DNA of 64,000 nt from Castellaniella sp. UBA6218 (GCA_002421865.1 DISE01000106.1:23726-87725); one strand, 5' to 3'. Counted from the stretch's first letter, positions 23,778-32,773 are shown. The notes: generated by a model from the letters alone, not told the origin. Translations and numbers: made by a program.

Positions 23778-24283
23778 TGAGTGCCATTGCCGCCCTCGCC
23801 GTGCAGATCGGCGCGCCGATCCTTGCGAAGGTCCTGAATGACAAACTGGGCGCCAATGCGCCGCTGGTGGGCGATGTGCTCCAGGCGGTCGCCAAGCGCG
23901 CTGGCGTGCCGGTCGCCGAACTCGATGCGCTGGTTGAAGCGGATCCGCCCCGGGCCGTCGATGCCCTGCGCGAGGTCGAGAAGGTGAGCCCCGAGCTGGT
24001 GGCGCTCTACGCCTCGGGACTGGAGTTCCAGCTGGCGCAGATCAGGGCCGAACAGGGAGAGCCGCTCTGGGCCCGCGCCTGGCGCCCGGCCGGGATGTAC
24101 ATGCTCGGGCTCCTGTGGCTCTGGAACACCGTCATCCTCCATGTCTGCAATGCGATCTGGAAGATCGCGCTGCCGCCGATGCCCTTCGAGGCCCTGATGC
24201 AGATCAGCGGCCTCTACATGGGGCTCTACATGGGCGGCCACACCGTGAAGGATCTGGCGGCGAAGTTCGGAGTGGCCCGGTGA
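23777..24283 (+). CDS. holin-like membrane protein
   Basis: The 168-residue protein overlaps the endolysin stop. A soluble helical N-terminal part is followed by hydrophobic segments AGMYMLGLLWLWNTVILHVC and PFEALMQISGLYMGLYMGGH. This arrangement resembles the 3TM phage holin class that sits next to GH24 endolysins. It should form the inner-membrane hole at lysis. The holin assignment rests on position and membrane pattern. Confidence 0.75.
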   Translation: MSAIAALAVQIGAPILAKVLNDKLGANAPLVGDVLQAVAKRAGVPVAELDALVEADPPRAVDALREVEKVSPELVALYASGLEFQLAQIRAEQGEPLWARAWRPAGMYMLGLLWLWNTVILHVCNAIWKIALPPMPFEALMQISGLYMGLYMGGHTVKDLAAKFGVAR

Positions 24284-24642
24284 CCTTCGAATTCGACCTC
24301 ACGATCACCATGAGCGTGGTCCTTGCCGTGATCACCATGGTCTTCACCTGGATCAGAACCAGACGGCAGGACTTCGAGAAGTCGATCCAGGGCGTCATGG
24401 ACCGGATTACGGCCGCCACTGACCGGCAGGACCGCATGGAGGCGCGCCTCGCACGCACCGAGCAGACCCTGACCGGAATGCCGGCGAAAGACGACATCTA
24501 CCAGCTGCAGCTGAGCCTCGTCGAGATGAAGGGTGACCTTCGGGCGATGCAGGCGACGATGTCCGGGAACAACCAGATCATGGGACGGCTCGAAGCGATC
24601 GTCTCCCGTCACGAAGAACACCTGCTAGATGGGGCCAAATGA
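24280..24642 (+). CDS. DUF2730 family phage protein
   Basis: A GTG start at 24280 overlaps the holin stop. The 120-residue product has one N-terminal membrane helix (MSVVLAVITMVFTWI) and a long coiled coil. DUF2730 proteins occupy this slot in Mu-like phages (Mu gp25-like region). One-span coiled-coil architecture would also fit an inner-membrane spanin. Confidence 0.82.
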   Translation: MTFEFDLTITMSVVLAVITMVFTWIRTRRQDFEKSIQGVMDRITAATDRQDRMEARLARTEQTLTGMPAKDDIYQLQLSLVEMKGDLRAMQATMSGNNQIMGRLEAIVSRHEEHLLDGAK

Positions 24643-24941
24643 TGTCCGACTATGGCGACACTCTCCGCCGCCACCGCCGCCTGGCGGTCCTGCGTCACCT
24701 CGAGGCGATCCCGGAATACACCGGCAATGCCTCGATCCTTCAGGACGTCCTGCGGGGCCTCGGCCTGCCGGCGTCCCGCGACCAGGTCGTGACCGAACTC
24801 GCCTGGCTCAAGGAACAGGGCATGGTCAGCTATGACAGTCAGGCAGAATTCCTTGTGGTGACGGCCACGGCGCGCGGCGTCGACATCGCCCGCGGACTTG
24901 CCTTCCATCCGGACATCCAGCGCCCGAACCCGAGGCGCTGA
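24639..24941 (+). CDS. small winged-helix phage protein
   Basis: This 100-residue product overlaps the previous gene by 4 bp. LRHLEAIPEYTGNASILQDVLRGLGLPASRDQVVTELAWLKEQGMV is a winged-helix pattern, followed by LVVTATARGVDIARG as the wing. Mu-like phages carry such an ArsR-like gene between DUF2730 and DUF3486. Role unknown. Confidence 0.78.
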   Translation: MMSDYGDTLRRHRRLAVLRHLEAIPEYTGNASILQDVLRGLGLPASRDQVVTELAWLKEQGMVSYDSQAEFLVVTATARGVDIARGLAFHPDIQRPNPRR

Positions 24942-24942
24942 G

Positions 24943-25485
24943 ATGCCTCCCGCCCGCAAGATCAATCTGCTGCCGGCCGAGTTGAAGGGCTGGCTCAAGG
25001 CCGAGCTCGTGGCCCGCGGTTTCGGGGGCTACGAGGATCTGTCGGAGGCGCTGAACTTCCGCCTCGAGGAGGCCGGCTCGGAGCTGCGCATCCAGAAGAC
25101 CGCGCTGGCCGAGTTCGGCGCCGAACACCGCGAGTTCGTGAAACTGAATGAACAGGCCGCCGCCTGGACCACGGACTGGATGACGAGCGAGGGGCTGCAG
25201 GACGAGGCAAACCGGCACAACATCCTCTTCCAGATGATCACCGCGTTGGCCTTCAAGGTGATGCAGGCGCAAATGCTGAAGTCGGGCGAGGAAATCGATC
25301 CGAAGGAGCTGCATTTCCTCGGGCGCATGATGAAGGACGTCATGGCCTCCTCCGGGATCCGCGAAGCCATCCTGGCCGGCGAGCGCAAACGCCAGTCGGA
25401 AAAGCTCGATGCCGCCGTGGCTGCCGGCGACATTGATGCTGACGCGGCCGACAAGGCCCGGCGCATCATGGGGTTCGCGGCATGA
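24943..25485 (+). CDS. DUF3486 family protein, probable small terminase (Mu gp27-like)
   Basis: The 180-residue protein has the DUF3486 start ARKINLLPAELKGWLKAEL and a helical body. In Mu the gp27 member acts with the large terminase gp28 in DNA packaging. It starts 1 bp after the previous stop and is followed by two tiny genes and the large terminase. Confidence 0.88.
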   Translation: MPPARKINLLPAELKGWLKAELVARGFGGYEDLSEALNFRLEEAGSELRIQKTALAEFGAEHREFVKLNEQAAAWTTDWMTSEGLQDEANRHNILFQMITALAFKVMQAQMLKSGEEIDPKELHFLGRMMKDVMASSGIREAILAGERKRQSEKLDAAVAAGDIDADAADKARRIMGFAA

Positions 25486-25673
25486 TGAGGGGTCCGGGAT
25501 CAACGTCGTCGCGCGAGATCGTCAATGATCTGCGCGCCCAGGCCCGGCGGCTCGAGCGCACCGGCAACGATCATCTGGTCCGCTCGCTGACCCGCGCCGC
25601 GACCGAAATCGAGACCCTGCTGGACGAACTGCACAAGGCGCAGCTGGCCGAGCGCCTGGGAATGCGGCGATGA
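25482..25673 (+). CDS. small helical phage protein
   Basis: This 63-residue product overlaps the previous stop. It is helical and basic (VNDLRAQARRLERTGNDHLVRSL). No family recognised. Overlaps on both sides show it belongs to the packaging operon. Confidence 0.62.
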   Translation: MMRGPGSTSSREIVNDLRAQARRLERTGNDHLVRSLTRAATEIETLLDELHKAQLAERLGMRR

Positions 25674-25894
25674 CGCAGGGCAGAGCCAAGGAGCGGTTTC
25701 GGTGGGTGTCGCCCGAGGGCCGTCGCGGGCGATGGCGTCGCAGCCGCCTTGGCGCCGTGATGGCGGCCGTCGCGGAGCATCACTCCCGTCCGACCAGCGC
25801 CGTGCGCGTGGCCCTCGATGCCCGCGCCTCGGTGGCGCTGTGGCCGGGCCTCGTGGAAAGCGGATGGCGTCTTGAGCGGGGGGGCCTTACGTGA
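25670..25894 (+). CDS. small basic phage protein
   Basis: The 74-residue product is very Arg-rich (RFRWVSPEGRRGRWRRSRLG) and overlaps both neighbours by 4 bp. It could contact DNA during packaging. No family recognised. Confidence 0.55.
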   Translation: MTQGRAKERFRWVSPEGRRGRWRRSRLGAVMAAVAEHHSRPTSAVRVALDARASVALWPGLVESGWRLERGGLT

Positions 25895-27300
25895 AACCGG
25901 TCGTCAACTTCCTGCCCTACCAGCGTGCCTGGATCGAGGACCAGAGCCGGTTCAAGATCGGCATGTTCTCGCGCCAGACCGGCAAGACCTTCTCGACGGG
26001 CGGCGAATGCGCCGATGACTGCTTCCGGGGCTGGGCCGAAGACCGGAAGGTGCGCTGGGTGATCCTGAGCCGCGGCGAACGCCAGGCGGCCGAGATGATG
26101 ACCGAGGTCATCAAGCCGTTCACCAAGGCCTTTTACGAGGTCTATAACACTCTCGTCAAAGGCGGTGAGCCACGCTTCATCGAGGGCGAGTTCCGCGCCC
26201 CCCAGGAGAAGGGGCCGGACGCGGTCTACAAGTCGCTCGAAGTGGCCTTCCCGAACGGATCGCGGATCACTGCTCTGCCCGCGAACCCCGACACCGCCCG
26301 CGGTTTCTCGGCCAACGTGATCCTTGACGAATTCGCCTTCCATGCGAAGTCGCGCGAGATCTGGGCCGCGCTGTTCCCGGTCATCTCGAAGACGGGGCTC
26401 AGACTGCGGGTGATCTCGACCCCGAACGGCAAGGGCAACAAGTTCTACGAGCTGATGACCGCCGAGGACACCGTCTGGTCGCGCCATGTTGTCGACATCT
26501 ACGAGGCGGTGGCGCAAGGGCTCGACCGAAACATCGACGAGCTCAAGCGCGGCATGGCCGACGCCGATGCCTGGGCGCAGGAATACGAACTGAAATGGCT
26601 CGACGAGGCGAACTCCTGGCTCGACTACGATCTGATATCGGCCTGCGAACACCCGAGCGCCGGCGACCCCGCGCACTACCAGGGAGGTCCCTGCTTTGTC
26701 GGCGTCGATATTGCCGCCCGGAAGGACCTTTTCGTGATCTGGGTGATGGAGGCCGTCGGCGATGTCCTCTGGACCCGCGAGGTGATCGCGAAGCGCCGGA
26801 TCTCGTTCCAGGAACAGGACCGGCTGCTGGACGAGGTCTTTCACCGCTACCGTGTGGTGCGTTGCCGCATCGACCAGACCGGCATGGGCGAAAAGCCGGT
26901 CGAGGACACGAAGCGCCGTCATGGCCAGAGCCGCGTCGAGGGCGTGCTCTTCACCTCGGCTGCGCGGCTCGAGCTGGCAACTGACCTGAAGGAGGCGATG
27001 CAGGACCGAAAGGCGCGGATCCCGGCCGGCGACCCCGTCCTGCGCGCCGACCTCCATGCCATCAAGAGCCAGGTGGGCGTGACCGGTATCCGACGCCTGA
27101 TCGCCGACACCGACACCGACGGTCACGCCGACCGCTTCTGGGCCGCGGCACTGGCGACCTCGGCCGGCAGCACCCCGGTCCAGCCCTATGAGTACCGTGG
27201 CGCCGGCGGACGGTCCTCCGAGGACGGCCCCGATGACGAAACCGAGGCTCGCGGCTGGTGGCGAAGCCCCGTCGGCGCGGCTGTTCGGGGGAGCGTGTGA
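25891..27300 (+). CDS. terminase large subunit (Mu gp28-like)
   Basis: A GTG start at 25891 overlaps the previous gene. The 469-residue packaging motor has an ATPase domain with a Walker-A-like SRQTGKTF (27-34), Walker B VILDEF (143-148) and coupling motif ISTPNGKG. A nuclease domain follows with GVDIAARKD, DQTGMGE and a C-terminal acidic TDTDGHADRFWA. It cuts phage DNA and pumps it into the prohead by headful packaging. Mu-type phages package host DNA at both ends. Confidence 0.93.
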   Translation: MKPVVNFLPYQRAWIEDQSRFKIGMFSRQTGKTFSTGGECADDCFRGWAEDRKVRWVILSRGERQAAEMMTEVIKPFTKAFYEVYNTLVKGGEPRFIEGEFRAPQEKGPDAVYKSLEVAFPNGSRITALPANPDTARGFSANVILDEFAFHAKSREIWAALFPVISKTGLRLRVISTPNGKGNKFYELMTAEDTVWSRHVVDIYEAVAQGLDRNIDELKRGMADADAWAQEYELKWLDEANSWLDYDLISACEHPSAGDPAHYQGGPCFVGVDIAARKDLFVIWVMEAVGDVLWTREVIAKRRISFQEQDRLLDEVFHRYRVVRCRIDQTGMGEKPVEDTKRRHGQSRVEGVLFTSAARLELATDLKEAMQDRKARIPAGDPVLRADLHAIKSQVGVTGIRRLIADTDTDGHADRFWAAALATSAGSTPVQPYEYRGAGGRSSEDGPDDETEARGWWRSPVGAAVRGSV

Positions 27301-27611
27301 TGATCTGGTATACTCGTTCGGCCCGCCGACGGAAGCACGCCAAAGCAAGATATGACTGGTGGCTGGTGTTCGCCTGGTGGCCGGTCAAGCTGGAAGGCGA
27401 GCGCGTGGTCTGGCTCCAGCGCTATTACCGCCGCTGGATCGATTTCGAGTATCATCCCGGCGGATCGTTTCAGCGGGTCCTGCCGGGCGAGGACGGGACG
27501 CCGCGCCTGCCGTTCATGGACCGGTCGAACAATGACCCGCCGGGCTGCGGCATGCCCCTGCCGCCCGCCGTCTCGCCTACTGCCCAATCGAAAAGCCATA
27601 GGGGGACTTGA
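27300..27611 (+). CDS. hypothetical phage protein
   Basis: The ATG at 27300 overlaps the terminase stop. The 103-residue product is aromatic and basic at the N-terminus (ARYDWWLVFAWWPVKLEG, LQRYYRRWIDFEY) with a disordered proline-rich tail. No family recognised. Confidence 0.6.
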   Translation: MIWYTRSARRRKHAKARYDWWLVFAWWPVKLEGERVVWLQRYYRRWIDFEYHPGGSFQRVLPGEDGTPRLPFMDRSNNDPPGCGMPLPPAVSPTAQSKSHRGT

Positions 27612-29182
27612 TGGCCCGCACCGCACAACTGCTCGATCGCTGGGGCAATCCCGTCCGCGCCCGCGAGCTTGAACGGGAGCTTGCGACCCCGACCCTGACC
27701 GGTGTCCGCTCGCCGCTGTCCGGCTATCCGGCCGACGGGCTCAACCCGCTGCGCCTAGCGTCGATCCTGCGTGAGGCGGATGGCGGCGACCCGGTCCGCT
27801 ACCTCGAACTCGCCGAGACGATCGAGGAGCGCGACCCGCATTATCTTGGCGTCCTCGGCACCCGGCGCCGCTCGGTCAGCCAGATCGACGTCTCGGTCGA
27901 GGCCGCATCCGATGACCCGAAGGACCAGCGGATCGCCGAAGCGATCCGGGACTGGCTGCGCCGCGACGAACTGACCGAGGAACTGTTCGACATCCTCGAC
28001 TGCATCGGCAAGGGCTATTCCTTCACCGAGATCATCTGGGACCGATCCGAGGGGCAATGGATGCCGCTGCGGCTGGAGTGGCGCGATCCGCGCTGGTTCC
28101 GCTTCGACCGAACCAACCTTGCCACGCCGCTTCTGCTGACCGAGCACGGCCAGGAAGAACCGCTGCCGGCCTACAAGTTCATCTTCGCCTCCATCAAGGC
28201 GAAGTCCGGCCTGGTGCTGCGTTCCGGTCTCGCCCGCGCCGCCGCCTGGGCGTGGATGTTCAAGGCCTTCACCCAGCGCGACTGGGCGATCTTCACCCAG
28301 ACCTACGGCCAGCCCCTGCGTCTCGGGAAGTTCGGCCCCGATGCCAGCGATGCGGACAAGAACACCCTCTTCCGGGCAGTGGCCAACATCGCCGGCGATT
28401 GTGCCGCGATCATCCCGGAAGGCATGGCGATCGAGTTCGTCGAGACGAGCTCGGTCGGCCAGACGGCGGATCTCTACGAGAAGCGCGCCGACTGGCTCGA
28501 CCGGCAGATCTCGAAGGCCGTGCTGGGACAGACGGCGACGACCGACGCCGTGACCGGCGGCCTCGGCTCCGGCAAGGAACATCGCCAGGTCCAGGAGGAC
28601 ATCGAACGGGCCGACGCGCGGGCGCTTTCGGCGATCCTCAACCGCGATCTCATCCGGCCGTGGGTCGATCTCGAGTTCGGCCCCCAGAAGCGCTACCCGC
28701 GCATCGTCATCGCCCGGCCCGAGAAGGAAGACCTGAAGGGGCTAGTGGACGCGGTGGCCCAGCTGGTGCCGCTCGGGCTGCGGGTGGAGGCCAGCGAGAT
28801 CCGCGACCGCCTCGGCCTTTCCGATCCCAAGCCCGATGCCGAAGTGCTGCGCAGCGCCCCCGCCAGTCCTGTGCAAGGCTATGCCCCGTCCGGTGACGGG
28901 AGCGCTGTGGCCCCTCAGAGCGCGACCTCCGAGCCGGTTCCTCCGACGCCGGAAGACCTGCTGACCGACAGGGTGGCGGAGAATGCGGCGCCGGCGATGG
29001 CGGAGGTCCTCGCGAAGATCGAGGCGCTGCTGGCTGCGGCGAGCGATCTGGACGAATTCCGGATGATGCTGGTCGAGGCCTTCCCGGACATCGACATCCG
29101 CCCGATGGTCGCCGTGCTGGGCAAGGCCTTCGTCGCGGCCCATCTCGGCGGCCGCGCCAGCGTGGAGAACGAGGGTGGCTGA
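27611..29182 (+). CDS. portal protein (DUF935, Mu gp29-like)
   Basis: The 523-residue protein carries DUF935 features: HYLGVLGTRRRSVSQIDVSVE, a wing region with WRDPRWFRFDRTN, and the stem region GKEHRQVQEDIERADARAL. The portal ring sits at one head vertex and passes DNA in and out. Position between the terminase and the gp30-like gene is the Mu order. The start overlaps the previous stop (TGATG). Confidence 0.93.
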   Translation: MARTAQLLDRWGNPVRARELERELATPTLTGVRSPLSGYPADGLNPLRLASILREADGGDPVRYLELAETIEERDPHYLGVLGTRRRSVSQIDVSVEAASDDPKDQRIAEAIRDWLRRDELTEELFDILDCIGKGYSFTEIIWDRSEGQWMPLRLEWRDPRWFRFDRTNLATPLLLTEHGQEEPLPAYKFIFASIKAKSGLVLRSGLARAAAWAWMFKAFTQRDWAIFTQTYGQPLRLGKFGPDASDADKNTLFRAVANIAGDCAAIIPEGMAIEFVETSSVGQTADLYEKRADWLDRQISKAVLGQTATTDAVTGGLGSGKEHRQVQEDIERADARALSAILNRDLIRPWVDLEFGPQKRYPRIVIARPEKEDLKGLVDAVAQLVPLGLRVEASEIRDRLGLSDPKPDAEVLRSAPASPVQGYAPSGDGSAVAPQSATSEPVPPTPEDLLTDRVAENAAPAMAEVLAKIEALLAAASDLDEFRMMLVEAFPDIDIRPMVAVLGKAFVAAHLGGRASVENEGG

Positions 29183-30386
29183 GCCGCTGTCGGGAACGTT
29201 CCGCCGACCCTTCGACGAGCAGATCGCAGCCTTCCGGCTGCGGCTCGGCAACCTGGTGCCGACATCGGCCTGGGATGACCTCTGGCAGGAACAGCATGAC
29301 CGCGCCTTCATGGTGGCCGGTGCGACGAAGGCGGACCTGCTGGCCGATCTTGCCGCAGCCGTCGACAAGGCCGTGGCGCAAGGCACCTCGCTCGAGGAGT
29401 TCCGCCGCGACTTCCGCACGATCGTCGAACGCCACGGCTGGCATGGCTGGACCGGAGAGGGATCGAAGAAGGGCGAGGCCTGGCGGACGCGGGTGATCTA
29501 CCGGACCAACATGTCGACCAGCTACATGGCCGGACGGTATGCGCAGCTGACGGCGGCGAACTATCGCTACTGGGTCTATCGGCACAGCGGCGCCGAGCAT
29601 CCGCGGCTTGACCATCTGTCCTGGGACGGCATTGCCCTGCCACCGGACCATCCCTTCTGGACCCAGCACTACCCGCCGAACGGCTGGGGCTGCGGCTGCA
29701 AGGTCTACGGCGCCCGAACGGAAGCGGGCATCCTCCGTGTTGGTGGCACTCCGGGAAAGGATCTTCCCGAGGGATGGGACCGGGTGAACCCGAAGACTGG
29801 CGCCCCGGTCGGGATCGGCAGGGGTTGGGGCTATGCGCCCGGCGCCAGCGTTACCGACACCGTCCAGTCATTGCGCGGCAAGCTCGATCAGCTGCCGCCG
29901 CTGCCCGCGACAGAACTGATCCAGTCCTGGCTGCGCCTCAATGCTTTCCCGAACTGGCTCAACCATCCGACGGGAAACTGGCCTCTGGTCCGGATCCCGG
30001 AGGAGGATGCCGCGGCGATCGGCTCGACGAAGACGGTAGCGGATCTGTCGGCCGAAACGGCCGCCAAACAGATGCGTGAACATCCGGAACTGGATGCGAC
30101 CGACTACGCCGCGGCACAGAGGACGGTCGATGAAGCCACGATCCGGCTCCTCGAGCAGGACTCGCGGACGGGCACCAGGAGCATCGTCTATGTCCATGTC
30201 GTGGAGGATGAGACAGCGGGAGGCCGTGTGATCGTGGTCAAGGCCACGCTGTCGGGACGGGGTCTGTTCGTGACAAGCCTGCGCCGCCTGTCGCGAGACG
30301 AAGCTGTCCGCGACGCGGAGGTTCAGAGGCTCATTCGAAAAGCCGGACGGCGGTCGTCTGCTTCTGGGGAGGAGAGGGGAGAGTGA
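29175..30386 (+). CDS. head morphogenesis protein (Mu gp30/SPP1 gp7-like) with extra C-terminal domain
   Basis: A GTG start overlaps the portal gene by 8 bp. The 403-residue protein has an N-terminal MuF/gp7-type domain with WRTRVIYRTNMSTSYMAGRY and HPRLDHLSWDGIALPPDHPFW...PNGWGCGC (about residues 105-180). The last 110 residues (RTVDEATIRLLEQ...SIVYVHVVED...VIVVKATLSGRGLFVTSLRRL) are a separate strand-rich domain. It resembles the nuclease-like (PBECR) tails seen on MuF proteins. Such tails may act in the newly infected cell; that part is inference. Confidence 0.87.
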   Translation: MAEPLSGTFRRPFDEQIAAFRLRLGNLVPTSAWDDLWQEQHDRAFMVAGATKADLLADLAAAVDKAVAQGTSLEEFRRDFRTIVERHGWHGWTGEGSKKGEAWRTRVIYRTNMSTSYMAGRYAQLTAANYRYWVYRHSGAEHPRLDHLSWDGIALPPDHPFWTQHYPPNGWGCGCKVYGARTEAGILRVGGTPGKDLPEGWDRVNPKTGAPVGIGRGWGYAPGASVTDTVQSLRGKLDQLPPLPATELIQSWLRLNAFPNWLNHPTGNWPLVRIPEEDAAAIGSTKTVADLSAETAAKQMREHPELDATDYAAAQRTVDEATIRLLEQDSRTGTRSIVYVHVVEDETAGGRVIVVKATLSGRGLFVTSLRRLSRDEAVRDAEVQRLIRKAGRRSSASGEERGE

Positions 30387-30406
30387 GGGGGCACCTGGGC
30401 CCCCTC
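30385..30406 (+). terminator. GC hairpin after the gp30-like gene
   Basis: GAGGGGGC (30385-30392) pairs perfectly with GCCCCCTC (30399-30406) across a 6-nt loop, directly on the stop codon. No T-run follows; it may attenuate or protect the transcript. The rest of the gap to 30519 shows no gene. Confidence 0.55.
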
Positions 30407-30519
30407 GTGGGTGCTGCGCGGTGGGCTCCCCTGACCACCGACGGAACCTTTGGACCCCAGGTCGGTCCTCAGCGGATGCCGGGAGACTTTGCCGCAGCGC
30501 CTTGCCGGAGAATGTAGTC

Positions 30520-31017
30520 GTGATAACCATCGAACTCAAGGATGAGGAGATCGCCGCGGTCCTCGACAGGGTGCAGCGGTCACTCACCGACCTCACGCCG
30601 GTGATGCAGGATATCGGTGACGATCTCCTCGCCGGAACCGATCAGCGGTTTCGGGATGGGGTCTCTCCCGAGGGGGTTCCCTGGGCGCCGAAATCTCCCG
30701 TCACCCTCGAGGCCTATCGCAAGCGCGGTGCCAGCATCAGCTTCAAGCCGTTGATCGGGCCGAGCCGGGCGCTCTCCACGAATATCTCGTTTCGCCACGG
30801 CGCCGACTTCGTCGAGATCGGCTCCAACCAGGTCTATGCCGCCGTGATGCAGTTCGGGGCGGCCAAGGGCGCTTTTGGCACCACATCCCGCGGCGGCCCG
30901 ATCCCCTGGGGCAACATCCCGGCGCGCCCGTTCCTCGGCCTCTCGGAAACCGACCGCGCCAACATCGTCGCCACCGTCGAGGAGTGGATCGCCCAAGCCA
31001 CGGGTGGGGCGGCTTGA
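30520..31017 (+). CDS. virion morphogenesis protein (Mu gpG-like)
   Basis: A GTG start at 30520 follows CCGGAG, giving 165 residues; the longer open frame from 30421 has no ribosome site. MEQ-like features of the family are DEEIAAVLDRVQRSLTDLTPVMQDIGDDLLAGTDQRF and a C-terminal IPARPFLGLSETD. Gp G-type proteins aid head-tail joining or tail completion. Flanking hairpin and gap suggest independent translation. Confidence 0.85.
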   Translation: MITIELKDEEIAAVLDRVQRSLTDLTPVMQDIGDDLLAGTDQRFRDGVSPEGVPWAPKSPVTLEAYRKRGASISFKPLIGPSRALSTNISFRHGADFVEIGSNQVYAAVMQFGAAKGAFGTTSRGGPIPWGNIPARPFLGLSETDRANIVATVEEWIAQATGGAA

Positions 31018-31268
31018 GGGGAATTTCGCTCCCTGGGCCCGCCGGGCCGACCTCCGACCGGGCGAACCCGTCGCGTTGGGGTCTGGGAGCCCCGTTAAAT
31101 ACCCATTTAATACCCTTGTCGGCTTTGCGGGTTGCGGAGTAGCCTTCAAGGCAAGAGGCCGCCCACGGGCCCGCTGAGCGCCTCGACCGCAATTCGCCCC
31201 CACGACATGTTCCGGCACTGAAACCCTTCGAGGGTTATTCGCGCCCGCGGCTCGGCGATTGTCGCTGC
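31018..31268. other. non-coding gap before the protease gene
   Basis: No gene is visible. The gap includes CCCGTTAAATACCCATTTAATACCC (31091 onward), the most AT-rich spot nearby, and small inverted repeats. It may hold a promoter for the capsid genes or another control site. Confidence 0.45.
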
Positions 31269-32330
31269 ATGAAGCATCTCCTCAAACAGCACGCCACGGC
31301 CTGCATGGCCGCACTTGCCTTCCCCGAGGAGGCCGAGGTCCCCGAGTGGGTGCACCTGGTCCCGGCGGTTCAGGGCGAAGTGCGCACCGCAGACGGCCGC
31401 GGCCCCTACATCGTCGAGGACGCCGCGGCGATCATCGCCGCGAGCTTCGCCGAAGAGACGCGGCTGCAGATCGACGAGAACCACGCGCAGGATCTGGCAG
31501 CCCCGACGGGCGGTGCGTCGCCGGCACGCGGCTGGATCGCCGAGATGCAGGTCCGCCCCGACGGCATCTGGGGTCGCGTCGAATGGAATGCCGCCGGCCG
31601 CGCCCTCGTTGCCGACCGCGCCTACCGCGCCATGTCGCCGGTGATCCTTCACGACCAGTCCAAGCGCATCACCCGCATCCTGCGGGCGAGCCTCGTGAAC
31701 CGCCCCAACTTTCGTGGCCTCGCCACTCTCAATCAGGAGACCGACATGTTCGACGTGAAGAAACTGGCGCAGGCCCTCGGCCTCGCTGAAGACGCGAGCG
31801 AGGAGCAGATCCTCGCGGCGATCGCCAAGCTGAAAACCCCCGGCGAAGCTGAGGAAGCTGCCCAGTCGGCCATTTCCGAGATCGCCTCGGTCCTCGGGAT
31901 CGAGGGCGGCGATGCCCGGGCGGTGGTGACCGCTGCCAAGCTTGCCAAGGCCGGCAATGGCGATGTGGCGGCGCTGCACTCGCAAGTGACCGCGCTGCAG
32001 GGCCAGCTTGACACGATCAAGACGGCGAATTCCCGGGCCGCTTCCGAGGCTTTCATCGACGCTGCCTTCCGGGACGGCCGCGCCGGCGTCCGCCAGGACA
32101 ACCGCGAAGAGCTGATCGCGCTGCACATGGAACAGCCGGTCACCGTTCGCAAGCTGATCGAGGGCATGCCGAAGCTGGATGGCACCCGGACCCGCATCGA
32201 GCCGCCCGCGCCGAAAGATGGCGTGATCGCCCTCAATGCCGAGCAGACGCAGGCCGCGAAGCTGCTGGGCATCGATCCCGAAACCTATCGCAAGACGCTC
32301 GCTGCTGAGCGCGAGAAGGAGACCCTCTGA
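31269..32330 (+). CDS. prohead protease with C-terminal scaffold (Mu gpI-like)
   Basis: The product is 353 residues. The N-terminal 160 residues fit the Mu I protease family (VPEWVHLVPA...LQIDENHAQDLAAPTG...GIWGRVEWNAAG...YRAMSPVI...NRPNFRGLATLNQ). The C-terminal half is a helical, acidic scaffold domain (LAQALGLAEDASEEQILAAIAKL). The protease cleaves scaffold during head maturation. A strong internal start at 31746 would give the scaffold alone, as in Mu I/Z. Confidence 0.92.
   Translation: MKHLLKQHATACMAALAFPEEAEVPEWVHLVPAVQGEVRTADGRGPYIVEDAAAIIAASFAEETRLQIDENHAQDLAAPTGGASPARGWIAEMQVRPDGIWGRVEWNAAGRALVADRAYRAMSPVILHDQSKRITRILRASLVNRPNFRGLATLNQETDMFDVKKLAQALGLAEDASEEQILAAIAKLKTPGEAEEAAQSAISEIASVLGIEGGDARAVVTAAKLAKAGNGDVAALHSQVTALQGQLDTIKTANSRAASEAFIDAAFRDGRAGVRQDNREELIALHMEQPVTVRKLIEGMPKLDGTRTRIEPPAPKDGVIALNAEQTQAAKLLGIDPETYRKTLAAEREKETL
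31746..32330 (+). CDS. nested scaffold protein (Mu Z-like) within the protease gene
   Basis: An in-frame ATG at 31746 has CAGGAGA six bases upstream and begins MFDVKKLAQALG, exactly where the scaffold half of the protease protein starts. The product would be 194 residues. Mu uses the same nested design. The site is seen; expression is inferred. Confidence 0.6.
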   Translation: MFDVKKLAQALGLAEDASEEQILAAIAKLKTPGEAEEAAQSAISEIASVLGIEGGDARAVVTAAKLAKAGNGDVAALHSQVTALQGQLDTIKTANSRAASEAFIDAAFRDGRAGVRQDNREELIALHMEQPVTVRKLIEGMPKLDGTRTRIEPPAPKDGVIALNAEQTQAAKLLGIDPETYRKTLAAEREKETL

Positions 32331-32761
32331 TGACTGCGCTTGCCGCTGATCGCAACACTCCCGAAGCCATCGGCCAGGACCGCTCGGGCCTCTTGGGCGC
32401 CAGCCAGGCGATCTTCGCCGGCGCCATCCTGATGCGCAATGCCTCCGGCCATCTGATCGAGGGCGCCACCGCAACCGGGTCCTTTGGCGTCGGTCGCGCC
32501 GAGGAACGGGTGGCCTCGACCACCGCCGGCGTCACGCCGATCGCCTACAAGCCGGGCGTCTTCCGCTACGCCAACTCGACGGCCGGTGATCTCATCGCCG
32601 AGGCGGATGTCGGCACCGTCTGCTACATCGTCGACGACCAGACGGTCGCGAAGACGAGTGGCACCAACACCCGTTCGCCCGCGGGCATCGTCGACAGCGT
32701 GGACGCCCTGGGCGTCTGGGTCCGCTTCGACGAGGCCCTGACCCGCGCCGCCCTGTCGTAA
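32330..32761 (+). CDS. probable head decoration/stabilising protein
   Basis: The 143-residue, strand-rich protein lies between protease and major capsid, the usual slot for a decoration protein. It shows repeated beta patterns such as AGAILMRNASGHLIEGA and VCYIVDDQTVAKT and ends with LGVWVRFDE. The start overlaps the previous stop. Assignment rests on position and composition. Confidence 0.68.
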   Translation: MTALAADRNTPEAIGQDRSGLLGASQAIFAGAILMRNASGHLIEGATATGSFGVGRAEERVASTTAGVTPIAYKPGVFRYANSTAGDLIAEADVGTVCYIVDDQTVAKTSGTNTRSPAGIVDSVDALGVWVRFDEALTRAALS

Positions 32762-32773
32762 GGAACCCCTGAC

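Noticed and set aside
30421..30519. An N-terminal extension of the gpG-like protein from the first ATG of the open frame
   Set aside because: The extra 33 residues are unlike the family and have no ribosome site. The GTG at 30520 follows CCGGAG at good spacing.
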